Assembly (NCBI GenBank): GCA_045616445.1
Contig: JAZLGR010000028.1
Coordinates: forward strand, 34,822-98,821
Reading direction: 5' to 3'
Source: Fimousia sp045616445
GTDB lineage: Bacteria; Bacillota; Clostridia; Lachnospirales; Lachnospiraceae
Length of the DNA: 64,000 bases
Shown here: positions 25,157-33,379 of the stretch, piece after piece
Layout of the letters: every line of letters starts with the position of its first letter
How positions within the stretch are numbered: position 1 is the first letter of the stretch
Program-made: the position numbers and the translations under genes
The notes under the pieces: model-generated
Told to the model about the DNA's origin: nothing
Databases searched by the model: none
Seen by the model: only the letters and a program-made list of their open reading frames with translations

Positions 25157-25771
25157 ATGCGGATATATATGTTACGACACGGGGAGACGGACTGGAACGT
25201 ACAGCGTCTGGTGCAGGGAAGCTCCGACGTCTCGTTAAATGAGAATGGAATTGATATGGCAAAAAGGAATGCCAAGGCTATGCAGGAACGTGGCATGACC
25301 TTTGATGCCATCTATGTAAGCCCGAAGATCCGTGCCAAACAGACGGCAGGATACGTGGCAGATTATGTTGGTGTTCCAATGCAGGAGAATGCCCTCTTAT
25401 CAGAAATTGATTTTGGTGAGTATGAAGGAGTACATGTGGGAGAACTGATGAAGAGAGGTATCTATTTTGACAGGATGTTCTTCTATGAAACAGCAACCTT
25501 CAAACCGGGAAAGGGTGGAGAGACCATCCAGGATACCATCGGCCGGGCAGATGCATTTTTAAAGGAGGTGCTGATCCCGCAGGAGGGCGAAATTAATGAT
25601 GTGCTATTAGTGGCCCACGGGGAGATCCTCCACGCTATGCTGCTTGCCATGCTTAAAGAACCAGTCAGCAATCTGTGGCGGGGAAAACCAACAAAAAACT
25701 GTGAGCTTTATGTAATGGAATATAAAGATGGTACCTATACCATGATCGAGGATGGGATCTTGCTGATTTAG
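25157..25771 (+). CDS. Histidine phosphatase (phosphoglycerate mutase-like)
   Basis: A protein of 204 residues. The catalytic motif MLRHGETDWN at the N-terminus, the second arginine/glutamate region ALLSEIDFGEYEG, and LLVAHGEILHAML near the end define the branch 1 histidine phosphatase family. Substrates range from sugar phosphates to nucleotides; none can be assigned. I use the ATG at 25157 after GAGGTGG rather than the TTG at 25145. It follows the alpha/beta hydrolase on the same strand and is the last gene before a convergent pair, with 147 bases of mostly featureless DNA before the shared terminator. Confidence 0.9.
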   Translation: MRIYMLRHGETDWNVQRLVQGSSDVSLNENGIDMAKRNAKAMQERGMTFDAIYVSPKIRAKQTAGYVADYVGVPMQENALLSEIDFGEYEGVHVGELMKRGIYFDRMFFYETATFKPGKGGETIQDTIGRADAFLKEVLIPQEGEINDVLLVAHGEILHAMLLAMLKEPVSNLWRGKPTKNCELYVMEYKDGTYTMIEDGILLI

Positions 25772-25900
25772 TTCGGATCAGAACATGGAATTGGAGAAGG
25801 CATCAAAAACTGCGCCGCCATGTGGGGAATGGAATCGTCTATCTGGTTGTATACAAAATAACTTCTAAAACATATTTCAGTATCGTTAGCGAAATGAAGT

Positions 25901-25935
25901 AAAAAAATTGTAGCCACTCTATAAAGCGGCTACAA
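25901..25935 (-). terminator. Terminator of the minus-strand hydrolase gene, overlapping its stop codon
   Basis: On the minus strand, TTGTAGCC and GGCTACAA (25908-25915 and 25928-25935) form the stem and are followed by a run of T (complement of 25901-25907). The stop codon lies in the loop, so the stem includes the last codons of the gene. Confidence 0.8.
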
Positions 25936-26734
25936 ATTCTTCTATGATCACGTTAACCATTTCAGGCTTATCCGTATTGGAGTTATGCCCAGCATCCGGA
26001 ATCCATTCGATTGGTAATCCGCTCTTTTTCGCCCACGCCTTATTGTAGCGCTTGGTAGATCCAGCATGATCCTTCTTGCCACAGATCAAGATGGCTGGAC
26101 AGCTGATTTCATATGGAAGATCGGCTTCCATGGCATCAGCTAAGATCTTATAACCGTGTCCGGCAAGCTTTGCATAGTAGGATGGGTCATCATCGTAGGT
26201 GTGCATCATGCCATCCATTAAGATTCGGCCATAGTTGGTTGTGGAGCAGCCCTTGGAACCGGAAACGATGAGGGCTTTCCATGGATATGCTTTATAGACA
26301 GGTTCCATGCGTTTTAACATGGCGATTTCTGCTTTTGTTACATATTGACGCTGAAGAGGCGCAGAGTCGATTGATACGAAACCGGCTGCGTCTGACGGAT
26401 ACATTTGCAAAAAGGCCTGGGAGACATAACCGCCCATGGACTGGCCGACTAAGACAGGGTTTTTGATGTTGTGCTTATCCAGGATTTCGTGGAGCCAGGT
26501 TGCTTTGTCAGCTAAGTTAAATTCTAAGTCAAACGGTCTGGAAGCAGCATGCCCTGGTGCGTCCCAGACGAATAAATTGTATAAATCTTTAAAGTAAGCC
26601 ACCTGACGATTAAAGAGACGGTGGTCAGCAGTTAAGCCCGGGAGGAGGACTAAGGTCTGTCTTTCCGGGTTTAAGTCGTTCATCCAGTATACGATTTCGC
26701 CATATGGTGTGAGATAGCTGTGTCTTTTCATCAT
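25919..26734 (-). CDS. Alpha/beta hydrolase
   Basis: A protein of 271 residues with a classic cytoplasmic alpha/beta hydrolase layout. It shows LVLLPGLTADHRLF (oxyanion hole), FVWDAPGHAAS, the nucleophile elbow LVGQSMGGYVSQA, LICGKKDHAGS with the acid, and DAGHNSNTDKP with the histidine. The substrate is unknown; the pattern is close to esterase/lipase or haloperoxidase-like enzymes. A GAGGT ribosome site precedes the start. It is downstream of the DUF554 gene with a 33-base gap, so they are probably co-transcribed and end at the hairpin that contains this gene's stop codon. Confidence 0.88.
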   Translation of the reverse strand: MMKRHSYLTPYGEIVYWMNDLNPERQTLVLLPGLTADHRLFNRQVAYFKDLYNLFVWDAPGHAASRPFDLEFNLADKATWLHEILDKHNIKNPVLVGQSMGGYVSQAFLQMYPSDAAGFVSIDSAPLQRQYVTKAEIAMLKRMEPVYKAYPWKALIVSGSKGCSTTNYGRILMDGMMHTYDDDPSYYAKLAGHGYKILADAMEADLPYEISCPAILICGKKDHAGSTKRYNKAWAKKSGLPIEWIPDAGHNSNTDKPEMVNVIIEEFVAAL

Positions 26735-26767
26735 TGATACCTCGATTTAAATAAATATTTCGTCTAT

Positions 26768-27454
26768 TTAGAAATGAAAGATCATCTTTGCAAGGAAGAA
26801 GATCATAGGTACAAGCAGGGAAGGTAACATGTTCAGCGTTTTACAATCCTTGATTTTCAGGATGCCAAGTCCGGAGCTGAAGATTAAGATTCCTCCGACA
26901 ACGGATAATTCTGCCAGGAGCATCTCTGAGAAGAAGGAGGCAGAAAGATACTTTGCCACAAAGTAGATGGAGCCCTGCCAACAGAATAGAACCGGAGCGG
27001 CAAATACCATGCCGATGCCGTAGGTAGAGGCTAGAACCGCAGATGTGACAAAATCAAGGGTTGCATTAGTAAAGAGATAGGTATGTTCTCCGTTTACTGC
27101 CGCCATAACTGGTCCAAGGATGGATAATGTACCGATACAGTACATTAAGATACCGGTTGCAAGTCCCTGACCAAGATTGGACTGGGAGCGATTATTTACC
27201 ATGCCCTGAAACCGGTCGTCAAGCTTTAAAATGGTTCCCACCAGGCTTCCAATGGCCAGGCTGACGATGAACAGTACCGGATACTGACTGTCACCCATGT
27301 GGGAGACAATGCCATTGACACCGATGGCACAGGCAGCAAGGCCCATGGCTGTGTACAAGGCATTCTGATACTCTTCTTTGATTCCTTTTCGTAAGATACT
27401 TCCAAGTATGCTGCCAATGGTGATGGTGCATACATTCACGATTGTTCCGATCAT
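26768..27454 (-). CDS. DUF554 family membrane protein
   Basis: A protein of 228 residues with about six or seven membrane segments. The start MIGTIVNVCTITIGSILGSI is typical of DUF554 (YqgA/YdfK-like). Other marks are LAIGSLVGTILKLDDR and TYGIGMVFAAPVLFCWQGSI. The function of the family is unknown; it is often described as a possible transporter. It heads a two-gene minus-strand unit and is divergent from xpaC, sharing a 158-base intergenic region in which I see no convincing operator. Confidence 0.88.
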   Translation of the reverse strand: MIGTIVNVCTITIGSILGSILRKGIKEEYQNALYTAMGLAACAIGVNGIVSHMGDSQYPVLFIVSLAIGSLVGTILKLDDRFQGMVNNRSQSNLGQGLATGILMYCIGTLSILGPVMAAVNGEHTYLFTNATLDFVTSAVLASTYGIGMVFAAPVLFCWQGSIYFVAKYLSASFFSEMLLAELSVVGGILIFSSGLGILKIKDCKTLNMLPSLLVPMIFFLAKMIFHF

Positions 27455-27612
27455 ATTATTATCCTCATAAATTGTGTAAAAATAAAGTTTAAAATTGAAT
27501 GAATTGCTATGGAGGAGTATAACAAATTTCTAAAGAAAATAAAAGTCAAAGTTCCTTTTTATCTATAATTGTGGCATAATAAAAATATATGTCTAGAGAT
27601 GGAGGTAACAAT

Positions 27613-28677
27613 ATGGCTCGTGAAAAAAACTGGGGCGATGAGATTGTAGATGCGATCGCCAATGCCATAGAAGGCAATGATTATAACCGTCTGAATGAGC
27701 AGATTAGACGTACCATGGATGATGCGGTGAACAGTGCCGGAAGAAGAACAGCTTCAACGAACACAGCACCCCGCAGACAGACATCCAGAGAATATACAGC
27801 ACCATTATATAAGAATAAATCCAAATTTTTACCGATGGCGGGAGCTATTTTCTGCGGGCTGGTAACAGTAGGAGGAGCGATGACCATCAGTTCCATGAGT
27901 GACTTTGGATTTACGGCTGCATTTGCCTTATTCACTGCACTTTGTGTTGGAAGAATCAGTCTGATCAATCGTTTCCGCACCTACAAAAGTGCAATCGGAA
28001 ATAAGCGATATGTGGAAGTGGATCGACTGGCAAGAGTCAGTGGCAGAGATATGTCAGCAGTTGTACGTGATCTTCGTAAGATGATCAGTAAGGGATGGTT
28101 CAGACAAGGCCATCTGGATGATAAGTGCTCCACTTTGATGTTAGATCATACGACATATGATGAGTATTTATCTCTTGAAAAACAGAGAAAGGCTTTAGAA
28201 AAAGAGGAAGAAGAAAAGTTAAAAGAAGAACAGCGTAAAATCTACGAACCAACAGATAATGAAATCGTAAATCGAGGTAGAGAATTCGTGGAAGAGATCC
28301 ATCGATGTAACGATGCTATTCCTGGTGAAGAAATCAGTGCCAAGATTAAGACTATGGAAGATATTGTTACAAGTATCTTCGACCGAATTGAAGATTATCC
28401 GGACATGGTAGATCAGGTTCGTAAACTCCTTGATTACTACCTTCCAACCACTGTGAAACTGCTTCATGCCTATGAAGAGCTTGACGAAACAGGAATTGAA
28501 CTTGAGAACGTAGCCACATCCAAGAGACAGATTGAAGAATCCTTAGACAGCCTGAATGACGGCTTCCAGAAACTTTTAGATACCTTATTTGAAAGCCAGG
28601 CGTGGGACGTATCTTCTGATATCAGCGTACTCAACACGATGATGGCACAGGACGGACTTTCTGATAACGATTTTTAA
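27613..28677 (+). CDS. xpaC: XpaC-like protein (5-bromo-4-chloroindolyl phosphate hydrolysis family)
   Basis: A protein of 354 residues. An Ala/Arg-rich N-terminal region leads to a helical hairpin (about 75-115, PMAGAIFCGLVTVGGAMTIS and FTAAFALFTALCVGRI). The rest is helical, with an acidic-basic coiled coil near 195-225 (LEKQRKALEKEEEEKLKEEQ). The family was named after B. subtilis XpaC and is typically encoded beside TelA-like toxic-anion-resistance proteins, exactly as here (32-base gap). The biochemical role is unknown; the pair is usually linked to envelope or stress functions. The start at 27613 follows GGAGG at 27601, preferred over the ATG at 27589. Confidence 0.85.
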   Translation: MAREKNWGDEIVDAIANAIEGNDYNRLNEQIRRTMDDAVNSAGRRTASTNTAPRRQTSREYTAPLYKNKSKFLPMAGAIFCGLVTVGGAMTISSMSDFGFTAAFALFTALCVGRISLINRFRTYKSAIGNKRYVEVDRLARVSGRDMSAVVRDLRKMISKGWFRQGHLDDKCSTLMLDHTTYDEYLSLEKQRKALEKEEEEKLKEEQRKIYEPTDNEIVNRGREFVEEIHRCNDAIPGEEISAKIKTMEDIVTSIFDRIEDYPDMVDQVRKLLDYYLPTTVKLLHAYEELDETGIELENVATSKRQIEESLDSLNDGFQKLLDTLFESQAWDVSSDISVLNTMMAQDGLSDNDF

Positions 28678-28709
28678 TATATGAATATATGATATAGGAG
28701 GACCACACA

Positions 28710-29834
28710 ATGGAATTAGAAAAAGATACTGCAGTTATGCCGGAATTAACTTTATTCCCATTTGAAGAAACTACAGAGGAAGTAGTGGAAGAAGAAAAAC
28801 CAGTCGTAGAGATGCCTGAATTAACACCTCAGGAACAGCAGATGGTAGAACAGTTTTCCACTCAGATTGACCTGAAAAACTCTGCAATGGTAATCCAGTA
28901 TGGTGCTGGAACACAGAAAAAACTTGCAGATTTCTCTGAAAAAGCATTAGATAAGACAAAAACAAAGGATCTTGGCGAAGTAGGTAAGCTTCTCTCTGAT
29001 CTGACTGTGGAATTAAAGAATTTTGATACGAATGAAGAAAAGAAAGGATTTTCTCTTTTCAAGAAAGCAACCAATAAGGCTGAATCCTTAAAAGCACAGT
29101 ATTCCAAGGCTGAAACCAATGTGAATACAATCGTGAAGGTATTAGAAGGTCATCAGGTTACTTTATTAAAGGATATTGATATCTTGGATAAGATGTATGA
29201 GATGAACCTCGCTTACTTCAAAGAATTATCCATGTACGTACTTGCCGGTAAGAAAAAACTTGCAGATACAAGAAGCGGTGAATTGGTTGAACTCAAGAAG
29301 AAAGCAGAAGCAAGCGGACTTCCAGAAGATGCACAGGCAGCAAAAGACTTAGAAGATGCATGTGATCGTTTTGAAAAGAAAATCTACGATATCGAGCTTA
29401 CCAGAATGATCGCAATTCAGACAGCTCCTCAGATTCGTCTTGTACAGAACAGCGATACCTTAATGGTTGAGAAGATTCAGTCCATTATCGTGAATACAAT
29501 TCCATTATGGAAAAACCAGATGGTATTGGCACTTGGTATGGAACACTCTGCACAGGCAGCAAAAGCGCAGCGCGAAGTGAATAATTTAACCAATGAATTA
29601 TTAAAGAAGAACGCAGAAGCATTAAAACAGACAACTGTTGCTGTTGCTAAGGAATCTGAACGTGGAATCGTTGATATGGAAACATTAAAGAAGACCAATG
29701 AATCACTCATCTCCACATTAGATGAAGTAATGAGAATTCAGGAAGACGGTCGTGCAAAACGTCGTGAAGCTGAAGTAGAGCTTCAGAGATTAGAAGGCGA
29801 AATGCGCAGCAAGCTTCTCGAAACAAAGAGATAA
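28710..29834 (+). CDS. telA: TelA/YaaN-family toxic anion resistance protein
   Basis: A protein of 374 residues, nearly all helical and rich in Lys/Glu/Ala. The acidic N-terminal stretch (about 10-40) precedes the TelA core: QIDLKNSAMVIQYGAGTQKK, TLLKDIDILDKMYEMNLAYF, and the C-terminal LTRMIAIQTAPQIRLVQNS plus MVEKIQSIIVNTIPLWKNQM. It has no membrane segment or enzyme motif. Members were first linked to tellurite resistance but are widespread in bacteria that do not meet tellurite, so a stress or envelope role is more likely. It is paired with xpaC and probably co-transcribed with the Nudix gene 12 bases downstream. AGGAGG gives a good ribosome site. Confidence 0.9.
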   Translation: MELEKDTAVMPELTLFPFEETTEEVVEEEKPVVEMPELTPQEQQMVEQFSTQIDLKNSAMVIQYGAGTQKKLADFSEKALDKTKTKDLGEVGKLLSDLTVELKNFDTNEEKKGFSLFKKATNKAESLKAQYSKAETNVNTIVKVLEGHQVTLLKDIDILDKMYEMNLAYFKELSMYVLAGKKKLADTRSGELVELKKKAEASGLPEDAQAAKDLEDACDRFEKKIYDIELTRMIAIQTAPQIRLVQNSDTLMVEKIQSIIVNTIPLWKNQMVLALGMEHSAQAAKAQREVNNLTNELLKKNAEALKQTTVAVAKESERGIVDMETLKKTNESLISTLDEVMRIQEDGRAKRREAEVELQRLEGEMRSKLLETKR

Positions 29835-29846
29835 ATCAGAGTTTAT

Positions 29847-30398
29847 ATGGAATATTTAGATATTGTGAATGAACAGGGATACCCAACAGGACAACGCATC
29901 GAACGAAGCATCGCCCATGCAGAGGGGATACTTCATCGTACCGCCCACATCTGGGTCATCCGAAAAGTAAATGACCGTAATCAGGTACTTCTTCAAAAGA
30001 GAAGCTATGAGAAGGATTCGTATCCGGGATGCTTAGATACCTCCTCCGCAGGCCATATCTCTGCAGGTGATGAACCATTAGAATCTGCCCTTCGCGAGCT
30101 TAGTGAAGAGCTTGGCATCCATGCAAAACCGGAAGATCTAACATTTATGGACAATTTCCGTATCCAGTATGAGAAGGAATTTCATGGGAAGCTGTTTTGT
30201 GATAACGAAGTGGTATTCGCCTATGCCTATGAACAGCCGGTAGACTTATCTGATATTCAGATTCAGAAGGAAGAATTGGAGTCGGTTGACTGGTTTGACC
30301 TTGAGGAGACAATAAGAGAATGTGAAAAGAAGAATCCACTTTACTGTGTGCCTCCTGGCGGACTGAAAACTGTACAGAAGTATCTTCAGGGTAGATAA
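29847..30398 (+). CDS. Nudix hydrolase, COG1443/IDI-like
   Basis: A protein of 183 residues. The Nudix box reads GHISAGDEPLESALRELSEE followed by LGI, which fits GX5EX7REUXEEXGU. The N-terminal EYLDIVNEQGYPTGQRIERS and RTAHIWVI are typical of the YfcD-like group related to IPP isomerase. It lacks the NACCSH cysteine of the true isomerase at 15112. It likely hydrolyses a diphosphate-linked metabolite, and the substrate is unknown. It lies between telA and the RlmH-like gene, with gaps of 12 and 1 bases. Confidence 0.88.
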   Translation: MEYLDIVNEQGYPTGQRIERSIAHAEGILHRTAHIWVIRKVNDRNQVLLQKRSYEKDSYPGCLDTSSAGHISAGDEPLESALRELSEELGIHAKPEDLTFMDNFRIQYEKEFHGKLFCDNEVVFAYAYEQPVDLSDIQIQKEELESVDWFDLEETIRECEKKNPLYCVPPGGLKTVQKYLQGR

Positions 30399-30399
30399 G

Positions 30400-30804
30400 A
30401 TGAATTATACGATTTACATCAGACAGAAGAAGATTCAGCCATTCTTTAAGGAGAATATGGCGGAATTCGAGAAGCGACTAAGTCGCTATTGTAAAATCAA
30501 GATCGTACAATTAAAAAAAGACAGTGAAATCTCCAAGGCAAAGCATCATGGTGGAAAGCACTATGTGGTGGTGACATCCACAGACAGCCCATCTTCCGTA
30601 GCACTTAGTGAGGCAATCAAGAATCTGGAGGTCCATGGAGTAAGTGAATGTTCATTCTATGTGGGATGCGTTCCTGATTTTGAAGAGAATGAAGACTTTT
30701 CTGTATCCCGCCTTGAGATGGATGAGGGACTGATCGGTGCAATACTGACGGAACAGATTTATCGAGCATATCGAATCATCAACAATCAACCTTATCATAA
30801 ATAA
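30400..30804 (+). CDS. RlmH-like SPOUT protein, degenerate
   Basis: A protein of 134 residues; RlmH is normally about 155-160. The N-terminal MNYTIYIRQKKIQPFFKENM and YCKIKIVQLKK, and the C-terminal LTEQIYRAYRIINNQPYHK, match RlmH, the methyltransferase for pseudouridine 1915 of 23S rRNA. The SAM-binding glycine loop, which in RlmH reads roughly IIGGxxG, is here FYVGCVPDFEE, and the conserved PHQ before the last helix is absent. The linker between strands is also shortened. It is thus probably a paralogue that has lost or changed its cofactor use. It follows the Nudix gene by one base and precedes a bidirectional terminator. Confidence 0.75.
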   Translation: MNYTIYIRQKKIQPFFKENMAEFEKRLSRYCKIKIVQLKKDSEISKAKHHGGKHYVVVTSTDSPSSVALSEAIKNLEVHGVSECSFYVGCVPDFEENEDFSVSRLEMDEGLIGAILTEQIYRAYRIINNQPYHK

Positions 30805-30822
30805 TAGAATATTATAATATAA

Positions 30823-30856
30823 AAAAAGAGGATTTTGGTTTCAAAATCCTCTTTTT
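30823..30856. terminator. Bidirectional terminator between convergent genes
   Basis: AAAAAGAGGATTTT (30823-30836) pairs exactly with AAAATCCTCTTTTT (30843-30856). The A and T tails serve both the telA-RlmH-like operon and the convergent minus-strand gene. Confidence 0.92.
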
Positions 30857-30859
30857 CAT

Positions 30860-31357
30860 TTACTGTTCGACACGGTTCTGGAAGAAGTCCCAGCTGACTC
30901 TTGCATCTGTGAATTCTACGATAACTTCATAACATTCGTTATGAGCTGTATCGAAATCGTCTTCGCCAGGAAATTCAATCTCCATAGAATATACATTCAC
31001 GTTGCCTTTTCTTCTGTCTTCTTCAAGAGAGAATAAGTATACGCCCTGACAGGAGTGAAGAAATGTCTTCATGCCAGCTTCCCCAATTGGCATATCAGGA
31101 GTTTCGCTGATCACATCTCCATTGGCATTGAGATATCGGTATCCTTCCTTTACTGCAGATGCAATCTTGGCATTATACAGTGTAATCACAGAAGGCCCAG
31201 CGTAGCTTAAGGTGAAATTGGTATTCTGGGAGTTTTTTGGTCTTACCTGCAATGCTTCCACTTCTAAGTGGATCTCATTCTCTGAAAGTTCAAATTTATT
31301 CAGCACACAATCATCAAAACAGAAGGTGTGAAGTTCGTTGAGAGATTCATATTTCAT
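30860..31357 (-). CDS. Uncharacterised cytoplasmic protein
   Basis: A protein of 165 residues that I do not recognise. It is acidic with alternating hydrophobic strands (FCFDDCVLNKFELSENEI, HLEVEALQVRPKNS, VNVYSMEIEFPGED, ECYEVIVEFTDARVSWDFFQ), suggesting a small beta-rich fold. The ATG at 31357 is chosen because AAAGG overlaps the alternative ATG 12 bases upstream. It stands alone on the minus strand, with its 3' end at the bidirectional terminator. Confidence 0.7.
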   Translation of the reverse strand: MKYESLNELHTFCFDDCVLNKFELSENEIHLEVEALQVRPKNSQNTNFTLSYAGPSVITLYNAKIASAVKEGYRYLNANGDVISETPDMPIGEAGMKTFLHSCQGVYLFSLEEDRRKGNVNVYSMEIEFPGEDDFDTAHNECYEVIVEFTDARVSWDFFQNRVEQ

Positions 31358-31450
31358 TGATTTTACCATCCTTTAAAAAATTAATATCATACTGTTCCTA
31401 ATCATACCATAAAATGTCCAATATTGCTATAATGTTTGTACAGGAGGGTG

Positions 31451-31519
31451 ATGATCCCCAGCGAAAATATAAAAATCATGTTAGCATATGGACACAAGAT
31501 ATATAATATACTATTATAA
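31451..31519 (+). pseudogene. Possible remnant of a small XRE regulator gene
   Basis: A strong AGGAGG (31442-31447) lies just before an ATG that opens only 22 codons. The first residues, MIPSENIKIMLAY, resemble the start of small clostridial XRE regulators (SENIKIML), after which similarity ends and a stop follows. TATAAT-like ATAATG lies about 20 bases upstream. It may be a truncated gene or a chance leader peptide. The match is too short to be firm. Confidence 0.25.
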
Positions 31520-31550
31520 AAATAACGATTCATAAATAGGAGGTAGCAAT

Positions 31551-32558
31551 ATGGAATATCGTATTTTAGGTAAAACAGGTTTGAAGATTTCCAGAATGGG
31601 ATTTGGGGGAATTCCAATTCAGCGAGTAGATGAAAAGATTACTAGAGAGCTGATTCATCGTTTGGCAGATGAAGGCGTGAATTATATTGATACAGCAAAA
31701 GCTTATACAGTAAGTGAAGTATATCTTGGCTATGCATTAGAAGGTATCCGCGACAAATTCGTGCTGGCAACCAAGAGTATGGCACGTACCAAAGAAGCTA
31801 TGGCCAAGGATATTGATGACAGTTTAGCGAAGCTTCGCACAGACTACATTGATTTATATCAGGTACATAATCCGAATGCAGCTAATGTGGATCAGGTCAT
31901 CGCAGAAGGCGGTGCTTTAGAAGCATTGATGGAAGCAAGAGAAGCCGGCAAGATTGGACATATCGGCATTACACTTCATTCCGTGGAATTATTCGAACGT
32001 GCCCTTGAGATGGACTGGGTAGAAACCATCATGTTCCCATACAACTTAGTGGAACAGCAGGCATCTGAACTGATTAAAACATGTGCCGAAAAGAACATCG
32101 GATTTATTGACATGAAGCCACTGGCTGGCGGCGCCATTGAAGATGCTACGTTAGCACTTCGTTATATCTGTGCGAATAAAGACGTAGATGTAGTCATTCC
32201 TGGTATGGCAGATATGGAAGAAATCGACCAGAATATTGCTGCTTGCAATGACGATTCTCCATTGACAGAAGAAGAGAATGATAAGATTCAGGCAATCCGC
32301 GATCATTTAGGCAGCAACTTCTGTAGAAGATGTAACTACTGTGCACCTTGTACTGTAGGTATCGCAATCCCTAACGCATTCTTATTCGCAGGTTACTTAG
32401 AACGTTATGACTTAGAAGGCTGGGCAAGAGAACGTTACAGTACGCTTCCAGTGAAAGCGTCCGCATGTATCCAGTGTGGTGCGTGTGAACCGAGATGCCC
32501 ATATCAGCTTCCAATTCGTGAGATGCTGAAGAAGGTAGCAGCTGGATTCGGAGAATAA
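31551..32558 (+). CDS. Aldo/keto reductase with C-terminal [4Fe-4S] domain
   Basis: A protein of 335 residues. The barrel shows MEYRILGKTGLKISRMGFGG at the start, NYIDTAKAYTVSE with the catalytic Asp and Tyr, and FVLATKSMART with the Lys. The tail carries FCRRCNYCAPC and SACIQCGACEPRCPYQLP, a cysteine pattern like that of the gene at the left edge of the window but with only one full ferredoxin-type cluster motif. It is a cytoplasmic oxidoreductase of unknown substrate. It is monocistronic: AGGAGG precedes it and a terminator follows at 32574. Confidence 0.92.
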   Translation: MEYRILGKTGLKISRMGFGGIPIQRVDEKITRELIHRLADEGVNYIDTAKAYTVSEVYLGYALEGIRDKFVLATKSMARTKEAMAKDIDDSLAKLRTDYIDLYQVHNPNAANVDQVIAEGGALEALMEAREAGKIGHIGITLHSVELFERALEMDWVETIMFPYNLVEQQASELIKTCAEKNIGFIDMKPLAGGAIEDATLALRYICANKDVDVVIPGMADMEEIDQNIAACNDDSPLTEEENDKIQAIRDHLGSNFCRRCNYCAPCTVGIAIPNAFLFAGYLERYDLEGWARERYSTLPVKASACIQCGACEPRCPYQLPIREMLKKVAAGFGE

Positions 32559-32573
32559 GATGAAGATAATTAG

Positions 32574-32601
32574 ACGCCGGTAGTTTACTACCGGCGTTTT
32601 T
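32574..32601 (+). terminator. Terminator of the aldo/keto reductase gene
   Basis: ACGCCGGTAG (32574-32583) pairs with CTACCGGCGT (32588-32597) around a TTTA loop, then a T-run. Confidence 0.93.
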
Positions 32602-32651
32602 ACTGTTAGAATATATGAGTTAAACTATATTGATTCAGAGGTAAGGTAGTT

Positions 32652-33365
32652 ATGATTACATTTTTAACAGGAGTGATTACAGACACTCCATGGCCAAATC
32701 CAATGTTAGGAGTCATCACAGAGACCAATGGATTTCGTGGCATGTTATTAAAATACTGGAGCCAGCCAGCTAGATGTCTCTTTATCAGCTGTAATCCATA
32801 CAGCTTTGAGGAGAATGATATGACGCTTGTGTTCTACAGAGAAGCATTCAAGCGTTCCGGCTTTGGTGTAGCATGTTTTGATATGTTAGACGCAAGATAT
32901 AAAGCAGATTTTGATTTTAAACGACTGGCTTCCTATGATGTTCTGATCTTTGGCAGCGGCAGAATGCCGGATCAGTTTGAGATTATGAAGGAAATCCAGT
33001 TAAAAGAATTCCTTCACAGCGGTTTATTCGATGATGGTTTGGTACTTGGGATCAGTGCAGGTGCCATGAACTGTGCAGAAACTGCTTACAACTGGCCGGA
33101 AGAGCCAGGCGATACCATCGATCCCGAATTTCAGCTATTCTATGAAGGGCTTGGATTGGTTCAAACACAGATCCTTCCACATTTTCAGGACAGATATGAG
33201 ATGCAGGTAGATGGCAGAAGCTTATTCTATGATATTACTATTAAGGACAGCATCGGACATGAATTCCTTGCTATGCCGGATTACACTTATGTAATTGCAA
33301 GAGATGGCAAAGAAGAAGTGTTCGGTAACCATTATTATTATCGTGATGGGGTTCTGTATAATTAA
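32652..33365 (+). CDS. Peptidase E-like (class I glutamine amidotransferase fold) protein
   Basis: A protein of 237 residues. LVLGISAGAMNCAET is the nucleophile elbow of the S51 dipeptidase E group, with serine in place of the amidotransferase cysteine. YDVLIFGSGRMPDQF and TQILPHFQDRYEM fit the same fold. Peptidase E cleaves Asp-X dipeptides; whether this protein does so is uncertain. It is the first gene after a terminator and so begins the long same-strand run that ends at 41.4 kb. The next gene starts 14 bases later. Confidence 0.8.
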   Translation: MITFLTGVITDTPWPNPMLGVITETNGFRGMLLKYWSQPARCLFISCNPYSFEENDMTLVFYREAFKRSGFGVACFDMLDARYKADFDFKRLASYDVLIFGSGRMPDQFEIMKEIQLKEFLHSGLFDDGLVLGISAGAMNCAETAYNWPEEPGDTIDPEFQLFYEGLGLVQTQILPHFQDRYEMQVDGRSLFYDITIKDSIGHEFLAMPDYTYVIARDGKEEVFGNHYYYRDGVLYN

Positions 33366-33379
33366 TTGGAGATGTATTC

